From assembly GCA_047619225.1 (NCBI GenBank), contig JBLHJX010000067.1, positions 1 to 21,581 of the forward strand: DNA of 21,581 bases, read 5' to 3'. Position numbers and translations under genes: made by a program. Source of the stretch: JABIFK01 sp047619225. Its GTDB lineage: Bacteria; Latescibacterota; UBA2968. Each line of letters starts with the position of its first letter. Position 1 is the first letter of the stretch. Below, piece by piece: positions 16,030-21,581 of the stretch. Below the pieces are notes generated by a model that saw only the letters and a list, made by a program, of their open reading frames with translations, was not told the origin of the DNA and made no database searches.

Positions 16030-17232
16030 TTAAAAATTGTATTCTAAGCTGAGTGTGGTGATAAATGTTGAGCGCAACCCCGCATCGTTTAATGCAAATT
16101 GGGTGTTTAGGGCGACTAAGTATTGTCTGGCAGGATTCCATTTAATGCCCCAAGCTGTTTCGAGAATGTTATCCCCAATGCTGTCACCATCCAATTCGTT
16201 GCTGGCAAGAAAATCACCTGCGACAGTGTATTTGTTGGTACCATAGTCAAAACCGATGGCGTATTCGAGCGCGCTTAGTTTGCTTCGGGTGAGGTTGAAC
16301 TCATACCCGATATTGGCATGAGGCGTTAAACGGTCTGAGATGCTGCGAGAAAAGATGAAGAAAGGGTAGATGGTATTGTCTCCCGTGCCCAAAAAATTTT
16401 GGTTGTCACCCGTTGAGAGTTGGGCAAGGGTGGCAAAGCCGATGTCTACAAGGCTGTTGTCTGGTAAGTGATATTTGGCGCGCAGCACAATGTCGCCGAT
16501 GCCTGTGGCATTGCCTTTGGCATTATCTTGGGGGGCTTCGAGACCGTTGTCAAAGGTGTGAATATTGTTAAAGAGCGTGTTTGTCTCGGATTGATCAACA
16601 GAAGCGACACTTTTAACATCCACATCGACTTGCGCAAGAGGTACAAGAAAACCCAAGTCGAGCCTGTCTAACACCCCATATGTGCCTGAGAAGGCCAAGA
16701 TTTTGGTGTTGATGTTGATGTCCATGAGGATGCGCACAATGTCATTTTCAAATTGTTCGCGCACATCAGGCAAACCAACAATGTCGGTGTCGTGTCGGGC
16801 GGTTACATCAAATTTGTCTAAGCTTTGGCCACTGAATTTGTTGTAGTTTAAAAATGTGTAAGACAGGTTTAGGTTGAGTTTGCCGCGCCCCAAGGTTGCC
16901 GCACGTTCGGCGAGAATGGGGCCTAAGGTTTTGGTGGTGCCTACAAAATCGCCCAGTACGGGATCGAACTCAAACGAGAAACCACCGACAGATGAGCTGA
17001 ATGGGAAACCGCCAATTTCGGCAGCGATTTGTTGGTTGAGGCGGTTGATACTGGCTGCTGATTCGATGGAAAAGTGGGCCGTGTGACTGGCTGTTGGTGC
17101 TGTGGCCAACAAGATGCCATCCCCACCATATAAACCCGGAATGAGATCTATCAGTTTTGTCTGTGCTTGGATGGGAGGTGTTAGAAAACATATGACAAGG
17201 GTCAGAAGGGGTATGAAAACTTTATTTCTCAT
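16030..17232 (-). CDS. Outer-membrane beta-barrel protein, uncharacterised
   Basis: This 400-residue exported protein has a signal peptide (MRNKVF, a hydrophobic core, end at IQAQ around residue 24). The rest is rich in alternating polar/hydrophobic strands separated by turns, for example KLNLNLSYTFLNYNKF, LDLGFLVPLAQVDVDV and GDIVLRAKYHL. It ends in SLEYNF, the aromatic-terminated strand recognised by the barrel assembly machinery. The overall look is of the MetA/phenol-degradation-type or similar transporter barrels, but I cannot name a family with certainty. An open frame exists 12 codons upstream. I chose ATG 17230-17232 because AAGG lies 7 bp before it and the signal peptide then starts properly. 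It follows the dihaem cytochrome by 73 bp and precedes the binding protein by 19 bp, so a role in moving or sensing something across the outer membrane is an inference. Confidence 0.8.
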   Translation of the reverse strand: MRNKVFIPLLTLVICFLTPPIQAQTKLIDLIPGLYGGDGILLATAPTASHTAHFSIESAASINRLNQQIAAEIGGFPFSSSVGGFSFEFDPVLGDFVGTTKTLGPILAERAATLGRGKLNLNLSYTFLNYNKFSGQSLDKFDVTARHDTDIVGLPDVREQFENDIVRILMDININTKILAFSGTYGVLDRLDLGFLVPLAQVDVDVKSVASVDQSETNTLFNNIHTFDNGLEAPQDNAKGNATGIGDIVLRAKYHLPDNSLVDIGFATLAQLSTGDNQNFLGTGDNTIYPFFIFSRSISDRLTPHANIGYEFNLTRSKLSALEYAIGFDYGTNKYTVAGDFLASNELDGDSIGDNILETAWGIKWNPARQYLVALNTQFALNDAGLRSTFITTLSLEYNF

Positions 17233-17305
17233 AGGGTGCCTTTTTATTAAAACGGAGCAGATTGTCAATTGAGTGGTTTTTCAAATCGGTTTGTTGATTC
17301 TTTAT

Positions 17306-18472
17306 TTATGGTGTGATCACCACTTCTTTTTCAACAGCGGGAATGGCTCTCAAAAATGCATATAGGGCTGAAAAGTCATCGAGGGTCATGCGGAATTCGG
17401 CTGGAAAATGGGGGTTTGTACGCAATGACCCATTGGGTCTGCGAAAATCAGCGCCAAAGCGCAGTACTTGAATAAATTGCGCTTCAGTTAATGTCAAACC
17501 CGTTTCCTGATGGGGGGTGAGGTTGCGTGTAAAGATCTCGAATGGGGCGCCCAATAAAGGGCCTAAGTTGACACCACCCGCTAAATAACCTGTGATATTT
17601 ACATCAAAGGTTCCGGGTATCAGGCCGCCGTCATAGTTGCCATCGGGTGTGCCATCTGTGTGACAGTTGCTGCAATCGGCAATGGTGTTGATTAAATAAC
17701 TGCCGCGGCCCACTTTGGCGCGTTCGGCAGCCGAAAGGCTATTTACGGTTGTATTGAACTGGGTTGCAAATGTTTCGGCACCTGGGCCTGATGCAAATAT
17801 GTTGATGAGTGATAAGCCGCGCTCTACACCATTGGGGTCGCTGCCTTCATCAGATAGAGGCGGCGGTGGAACGGGAGGAAAGGGGAAACCTGGGATATAC
17901 GAAAGCCGAAGTGGATTGCGCACTGGTGGGATGCGTTTGAGATAGGCGTAAATGGCTTTGAGATCTTTTTCTAACATAAACCGATAGACTTGTGATGGCA
18001 TAAATACCATGCGTGAATCTTGACCGCTTTCTTCGCTGTCGTGAAAGTCTTTGCCTGTTTTCATAGCCTCAATGAATTGTGCTTCCGTCAGTTTCAGGCC
18101 GGTATCTGGGTCTGGTGTTAAGTTTCGTGAAAAGAGCGTTGTGTTTCCTTGGATATCGGGTGGCAAAAAGAAGGCCGGAAATTCAACGCCACCAGCCAAG
18201 TGTTCTCCTGTTGGCGAGTTGTGGCAGCCAGTACACCCTGCGGCCCCATTGACCAAGTAACTGCCCAATGAGATTTGATCTATTTCGGTTTGGGAGAGAC
18301 CTTCCAGATTCATTTCGATCGTGTGAGGTATCAGGCGCAACCCCAACTCTGCTATGGCTGGATCATTACTTGGTTCTGTAGGAATGCTGTTTATAATCGC
18401 ATCTGAGCACCCAAGCAAACAGATGATGAGACAAAGACCAAAGCGGTGGCCTTTTTTTAAGGTTGGTATCAT
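17306..18472 (-). CDS. Dihaem c-type cytochrome lipoprotein
   Basis: This 388-residue protein has a lipobox LLGC with Cys22 as the lipidated residue, so it is anchored to a membrane facing the periplasm or outside. Two cytochrome c domains carry the haem motifs CTGCH (80-84) and CSNCH (267-271). The domains are an internal duplication: FSRNLTP, TGLKLTEAQFIEAM in the first recurs as FTRNLTP, TGLTLTEAQFIQVL in the second. The first domain has a candidate axial Met158 in VFMPSQVY. The matching place in the second domain reads NPHFPAEF, with no methionine. The linker at 196-206 is proline-rich. ATG 18470-18472 has AAAAGGG 6 bp upstream. It is the first gene of the operon with the outer-membrane protein and binding protein. 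Electron partners are unknown; no terminal oxidase or dehydrogenase adjoins it. Confidence 0.9.
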   Translation of the reverse strand: MIPTLKKGHRFGLCLIICLLGCSDAIINSIPTEPSNDPAIAELGLRLIPHTIEMNLEGLSQTEIDQISLGSYLVNGAAGCTGCHNSPTGEHLAGGVEFPAFFLPPDIQGNTTLFSRNLTPDPDTGLKLTEAQFIEAMKTGKDFHDSEESGQDSRMVFMPSQVYRFMLEKDLKAIYAYLKRIPPVRNPLRLSYIPGFPFPPVPPPPLSDEGSDPNGVERGLSLINIFASGPGAETFATQFNTTVNSLSAAERAKVGRGSYLINTIADCSNCHTDGTPDGNYDGGLIPGTFDVNITGYLAGGVNLGPLLGAPFEIFTRNLTPHQETGLTLTEAQFIQVLRFGADFRRPNGSLRTNPHFPAEFRMTLDDFSALYAFLRAIPAVEKEVVITP

Positions 18473-18623
18473 AAAAAGCCCTTTTATTGTTTGTTTTGAA
18501 TATGAATTGCAAATGTACCCAGTACGTGATAAATATACGTTTAAAGTTCAAGATAAAAAGTAGTGATTTAATTTCAAAAGACATATAAAGCGGGTTATTT
18601 GTTCTTTGTGGCGTTTTTGAAAC

Positions 18624-18635
18624 TCAACATGTTGA
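18624..18635. promoter_or_regulatory. 12-bp perfect palindrome, possible operator
   Basis: TCAACATGTTGA is its own reverse complement. It lies between the two divergent transcription units, about 75 bp upstream of the rightward -35 box. Binding by a dimeric regulator is possible but unsupported by other data. Confidence 0.3.
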
Positions 18636-18709
18636 ATATTATATAGTTTATGCCGTTTTAGAGTGTTGGGCAAGCGAGAGTTAACCTGGTTGCAATGCAG
18701 AAGAACATT

Positions 18710-18738
18710 TTGACAAAACGTTGAAGTTGTGGAATATT
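18710..18738 (+). promoter_or_regulatory. Sigma-70-type promoter for the small membrane protein/TPR pair
   Basis: A perfect TTGACA (18710-18715) is followed after 17 bp by AATATT (18733-18738), a 4/6 match to the -10 box. The -10 ends about 40 bp before the start codon at 18778. Confidence 0.55.
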
Positions 18739-18777
18739 GCTTTTCATATCGAATGACTTGATGGAAAGGTTTTGTGA

Positions 18778-19002
18778 ATGATAGAAAATGTAATCGACAG
18801 TTTGGTGCGCGCGCTTGAAAATGCCAGTGGGCGGAGCATTGGCATGGTGATGGCGGTGATTGGTATCGCGGTGTGGTGGGTGGTTAGTCGGGTGAAGAAG
18901 GCGATGCGCATGTTGTCGGGTGAAGAGGTGCTTGCAGATTCTGAAACGGTGGATATAGAACGTCCACGTCGCCGTTTATCTTTGCGGGCTTACCATCGGT
19001 GA
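18778..19002 (+). CDS. Small single-span membrane protein, uncharacterised
   Basis: This is a 74-residue protein. Residues about 21-38 (IGMVMAVIGIAVWWVVSR) form one membrane helix. The segment before it is short and mildly acidic/amphipathic, and the tail is charged with an arginine-rich patch, RPRRRLSLR. No family is recognised. The ATG has AAAGG 8 bp upstream and a promoter about 40 bp further up. Third codon positions follow the same G/T preference as neighbouring plus-strand genes. Its TGA overlaps the GTG start of the next gene in GTGA, so the two products are probably translationally coupled and may act together. It could anchor the TPR protein to the membrane, which is inference. Confidence 0.7.
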   Translation: MIENVIDSLVRALENASGRSIGMVMAVIGIAVWWVVSRVKKAMRMLSGEEVLADSETVDIERPRRRLSLRAYHR

Positions 19003-20249
19003 ATTATTTGGCGATTCATGCTGTGCATAATGGGGATCGTTTTTGTGGGGGCTTTGTTTCTATGAATCAATCGGTTATTCAAGAATGCGCATCATTAGAG
19101 GATGTGGCATTGGTGCGTGTGTTGACGGTTGAAAAAGAACAATATGACACGCCCTATTTGAATGTTGCACTACGCGAGATGGAAAACCGTGGGTTGGTTT
19201 TGGCCGATGTGATCAATGATGTTCATATGGCTCGCAACGATGATGAGGGTGAGGATGTGACGATTGCCCAGGCTTTGGAACAGGTGGACGTTGATGGGTC
19301 ACTTTGGTCTTTGCTGACGGTTGGAAATTGTATTGGCGATGCGTGGGTGATTCAAAAAGAATACAGTCGGTGGTTGGTGCATTTTTATGAAGGCGAAGGG
19401 TATCGGTTTTCGTTTTTTTATGAGACGCCTGCGCAATTTAAAGACATCTTGAAGCTGTTTTTGTCCTTGGAACCATGGGAGGTTGAAGATTCTCATGAGT
19501 TGAACAATTGGAAGCCAATTTTTCAGACGCGTTCGCCTGCTTTTTTGACCAAAGTAGTTGCCGATTTGGATCGGGAAGGTGTTCTTCATACGGTGAAAAC
19601 ACCTTTGTTTACGCACGATAAGAAGGGTGAATATATTCTCACTGTGCCAAGATATCATGTGAAAGATGGCGAACGGTTGGTCGCACATGCACAAGAAGAA
19701 TTGGCAAAGCTGTATGGTCAAGCAGAACATTTGGCACAGGGTGATGACCGGGAACAGGAGCTCAAAGTTTATGATTTGTTGATACAACTTGTGCCGGATA
19801 ATCCGGCCGTGCATTACAATCGTGGGCAGATGTTGATTGAGATGGGGCATGAGGATGACGCGGTTGTGGCGTTGGGGGAAGCGATTGTTTTGGGGTTGCC
19901 TGAAATTCCAGACCAGATCAGATTGAATGCGAAGCGTGGGGGGGGAAGTCGCATGGCGGGTAGTTTGAACCCATTGATGAGTCTGGTGGTTTTGGCACAT
20001 CAATCTAATCGTCCAAAAGATACGCCTATAGAATATCCAGACTATATAGATGATTGTGTGTTGTTATTGGAACGCATTTTAGACCAGCGACCAGATAGCA
20101 TTGCAACCCGCCATTGTTTGGCCACCATTGCTGAGTTGAAGGGGGATGTTGTTGTTGCGAAGAAATACTATGGTGAGATTTTAAAAATTGATGCGGATGA
20201 TGAAGCGGCAAAAGCAAATTTGGCGTATCATGAGGCGGGGGAAGGATAG
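18999..20249 (+). CDS. TPR-repeat protein, uncharacterised
   Basis: This 416-residue protein has no signal peptide or membrane span. The first about 240 residues match nothing I recognise; they contain WSLLTVGNCIGDAW and an aromatic-rich WLVHFYEGEGYRFSFFYE. The C-terminal part has tetratricopeptide-like helices: about 255-300 (KVYDLLIQLVPDNPAVHYNR onward) and about 355-410 (VLLLERILDQRPDS, then AKKYYGEILKIDADD), suggesting protein-protein binding. I keep the GTG at 18999 because it forms a GTGA coupling with the membrane protein. Of the 20 codons after it and before the next ATG, 19 end in G or T, as in neighbouring coding sequence. The alternative start is ATG 19062. A strong terminator follows the stop by 34 bp. 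Confidence 0.75.
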   Translation: MNYLAIHAVHNGDRFCGGFVSMNQSVIQECASLEDVALVRVLTVEKEQYDTPYLNVALREMENRGLVLADVINDVHMARNDDEGEDVTIAQALEQVDVDGSLWSLLTVGNCIGDAWVIQKEYSRWLVHFYEGEGYRFSFFYETPAQFKDILKLFLSLEPWEVEDSHELNNWKPIFQTRSPAFLTKVVADLDREGVLHTVKTPLFTHDKKGEYILTVPRYHVKDGERLVAHAQEELAKLYGQAEHLAQGDDREQELKVYDLLIQLVPDNPAVHYNRGQMLIEMGHEDDAVVALGEAIVLGLPEIPDQIRLNAKRGGGSRMAGSLNPLMSLVVLAHQSNRPKDTPIEYPDYIDDCVLLLERILDQRPDSIATRHCLATIAELKGDVVVAKKYYGEILKIDADDEAAKANLAYHEAGEG

Positions 20250-20283
20250 TTTACAAAACTTGCATGAGATGTGTATCATAACC

Positions 20284-20323
20284 AAAAAGGAGCCACGATA
20301 TTGTTTGTCGTGGCTCCTTTTTT
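20284..20323. terminator. Bidirectional intrinsic terminator between convergent genes
   Basis: The arms at 20284-20298 (five A then GGAGCCACGA) and 20308-20322 (TCGTGGCTCC then T run) pair perfectly over 15 bp around a 9-nt loop. A and T tracts on both sides suit termination of both the TPR gene and the leftward FKBP genes. Confidence 0.9.
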
Positions 20324-20338
20324 AATATATCGAAAAGG

Positions 20339-20782
20339 TTACTGGATGTTGATGAGTTCTATTTCGAATATGAGTGTGGCGTTGGGGGGAATGCTGCCTC
20401 TACCGCTTTCACCATAGGCCAGTGGGGGCGGGATGATGAGTTGTCTGTGGCCACCTACGCGCATGCCATTGACCCCTTCATCCCATCCTTGAATGACATT
20501 TCCGGCACCCAGTGTAAACTTAAATGGGTCGTTACGATCGACAGAGCTGTCAAATTTGACACCCGATTCAAACCATCCTGTGTAGTGTACGGTTAACAAA
20601 CGACCGGGTTGGGTGATGTTGCCTGTGCCTACTGTGATGTCGTTGTATAATACACCGCGTGTGGTTGTGTTGTATTGGGTCGATGCGATTTGTTGTGGTG
20701 CATCTTGTATCGGGCTGTTGACAGAACTGCCACAGCTTGTGATAAGAAAGAGACAAAGCAGTAGGGGGATGCTTATTTTCAT
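20339..20782 (-). CDS. FKBP-type peptidyl-prolyl cis-trans isomerase, lipoprotein (copy 1)
   Basis: This 147-residue lipoprotein has signal peptide lipobox LITSC with Cys17 lipidated. A linker of about 25 residues is followed by one FKBP domain from about 43 to the end. The domain shows TVHYTGWFESGVKFDSS, FKFTLGAGNVIQGWDEGVNGM, IIPPPLAYG and TLIFEIELI, which are core FKBP active-site strands. It would catalyse prolyl isomerisation and help fold proteins in the periplasm or at the outer membrane. ATG 20780-20782 has AAGGAA 6 bp upstream. It lies 18 bp after a paralogous copy and is the last gene of that unit. Expected hydrophobic-pocket residues (Tyr, Phe-Asp, Val-Ile, Trp, Tyr) are present, so it should be active. 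Confidence 0.94.
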   Translation of the reverse strand: MKISIPLLLCLFLITSCGSSVNSPIQDAPQQIASTQYNTTTRGVLYNDITVGTGNITQPGRLLTVHYTGWFESGVKFDSSVDRNDPFKFTLGAGNVIQGWDEGVNGMRVGGHRQLIIPPPLAYGESGRGSIPPNATLIFEIELINIQ

Positions 20783-20800
20783 GTTGTTCCTTTTCGGCTG

Positions 20801-21253
20801 TTATTTGACTTCTATGAGATAGATTTCAAAGATGAGTGTGGCGTTGGAGGGAATGACGCCTGCATAACCGTCGGGGCCGTATGCGAGATTGGGGGGTATG
20901 GCCAATTGTCTGTGACCACCCACCTGCATGCCGACGATGCCTTCATCCCATCCTTTGATGACTTGACCACTGCCTAAGGTAAGCGAAAAGGGCCTCTTTT
21001 TGGCAATTGAACTGTCGAATATTTTTCCGGTTGTGAGCCAACCCGTGTAGTGCACGGTGACTTGTTTGCCTTCTTGTGCTTCTACACCTGTTCCAATGGT
21101 TAGGTCGTGGTGCTTGAGGCCATTTGCAGCTGTGATATATTGATCATCTGCAATTTTTGCTGGGGCTTCGGGTGGTTGATCGGGCACGTTTGATTCATCA
21201 CTGCTACAGGCGATGAGTGTGAGGGACAAGATTAAGACGCTTAACTTTCTCAT
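20801..21253 (-). CDS. FKBP-type peptidyl-prolyl cis-trans isomerase, lipoprotein (copy 2)
   Basis: This is a 150-residue paralogue of the downstream copy. Lipobox LIAC gives lipidated Cys16. A proline/acidic linker (PDQPPEAPA) is followed by one FKBP domain with TVHYTGWLTTGKIFDSS, FSLTLGSGQVIKGWDEGIVGM, AIPPNLAYG and TLIFEIYLI. Role and location should match the neighbour: prolyl isomerisation in the cell envelope. ATG 21251-21253 has AGGAG 6 bp upstream. It sits 19 bp after the dehydrogenase stop and 18 bp before its twin, so all three are likely one transcript. Sequence divergence outside the active site shows the duplication is old or the copies have diverged in clients. Confidence 0.94.
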   Translation of the reverse strand: MRKLSVLILSLTLIACSSDESNVPDQPPEAPAKIADDQYITAANGLKHHDLTIGTGVEAQEGKQVTVHYTGWLTTGKIFDSSIAKKRPFSLTLGSGQVIKGWDEGIVGMQVGGHRQLAIPPNLAYGPDGYAGVIPSNATLIFEIYLIEVK

Positions 21254-21272
21254 GAGTTGCTCCTATTTGTGA

Positions 21273-21581
21273 TTATCCCCAAGGGTCAAAACAGACTTTG
21301 ATGGCTTCTTTTTTTCGTAAGAGGTCTACGCCCTCTTTGTAGCGTGTGAGCGGCAGGCTGTGGGTGACGAGGGGGGAGAGGTTGACTTCGCCTTTGACGA
21401 TGAGCTTGAGGGCGCGTTCTGCGGCTTCTTTGTTGTGCATGCCGTAACCCATGAGGGTGAAGTTGCGGTTCCAGTTTTTGGGGCCAAAGGCGATTTCTTC
21501 GCGTAGGACGCCGAAGATGGAGACGGTTTCGCGGGTGCGGGCCATGAGGTATTCGATGGAGACTTTGAGGCCGGTGCAGTC
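21273..21581 (-). CDS. Zinc-type (MDR) alcohol dehydrogenase, C-terminal part, cut by window edge
   Basis: The frame stays open to the window end, so only the last 102 residues are visible. They begin DCTGLKVSIEYLMARTRETVSIFGV, the end of the Rossmann domain of medium-chain dehydrogenases such as threonine or sorbitol dehydrogenase. A substrate-domain tail with HSLPLTRYKEGVDLLRKKEAIKVCFDP follows. The zinc ligands and NAD motif lie outside the window. Substrate unknown. The internal ATG at 21543-21545 is not the start. It precedes the FKBP lipoproteins by 19 bp. Confidence 0.85.
   Translation of the reverse strand, partial: DCTGLKVSIEYLMARTRETVSIFGVLREEIAFGPKNWNRNFTLMGYGMHNKEAAERALKLIVKGEVNLSPLVTHSLPLTRYKEGVDLLRKKEAIKVCFDPWG

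Larger units (their letters stand above)
18473..18777. other. AT-rich divergent intergenic region
   Basis: This 305-bp stretch separates the divergent cytochrome operon and the small membrane protein. It holds one good promoter for the rightward genes and a 12-bp palindrome, listed separately. No RNA gene or coding frame is convincing. A leftward promoter must be here, but I cannot point to a strong one. Confidence 0.6.

Overview
The window looks like chromosome from a Gram-negative, probably environmental bacterium. The evidence is lipoprotein lipoboxes, a cell-surface dihaem cytochrome, an outer-membrane beta-barrel protein ending in an aromatic residue, and strong AGGAGG-type ribosome sites. 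The mix of a Gfo/Idh/MocA oxidoreductase, a CocE-type hydrolase, a sulfatase, a multi-domain beta-sandwich secreted protein and a fragment of a large FAD-dependent oxidoreductase is what I associate with marine or soil candidate phyla and the Planctomycetes/Verrucomicrobia sphere. I cannot assign a phylum from sequence alone. The + strand is richer in G and T than in C and A almost throughout, whichever strand is coding. This suggests the whole window lies on one replichore, with + as the leading strand and most genes on the lagging strand.

Layout. (1) 20-4681, minus strand: sulfatase, CocE/NonD hydrolase, Gfo/Idh/MocA oxidoreductase. A perfect 8-4-8 inverted repeat lies in front of the hydrolase. 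(2) 4711-8895, plus strand: a HisC-like aminotransferase starting only 29 bp from the divergent sulfatase start, a 62-residue remnant of an FAD-dependent oxidoreductase, a secreted beta-propeller/beta-sandwich protein, and purC, closed by a strong hairpin terminator. (3) 9188-10420, minus: a CNT-family nucleoside symporter, tail-to-tail with purC. (4) 10505-14984, minus: an NAD-linked formate dehydrogenase operon, a NuoE-NuoF fusion (FdsB type) followed by an 8-bp overlap and the catalytic subunit. The catalytic subunit is interrupted by an in-frame TGA exactly at the molybdenum-ligand position. A hairpin with a GGUCU loop follows, closely resembling the E. coli fdhF SECIS, so I annotate one 935-residue selenoprotein rather than two genes. 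(5) 15060-18472, minus: a dihaem lipoprotein cytochrome c, an outer-membrane beta-barrel protein and a periplasmic substrate-binding protein, in that transcriptional order. (6) 18778-20249, plus: a small single-span membrane protein overlapping a TPR protein by a GTGA junction. (7) 20339-21581, minus: an alcohol-dehydrogenase fragment running off the edge, then two tandem FKBP-type prolyl isomerase lipoproteins.

How the genes fit together. The formate dehydrogenase genes make a soluble complex that would oxidise formate with NAD+ through flavin and iron-sulfur clusters. It needs a selenocysteine machinery and a molybdenum cofactor pathway encoded elsewhere. purC and the nucleoside symporter both serve nucleotide supply but are convergent and not co-transcribed. 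The three-gene envelope operon (cytochrome, barrel, binding protein) is the least understood coherent unit here. I saw no tRNA, rRNA, CRISPR array, insertion sequence or attachment site.
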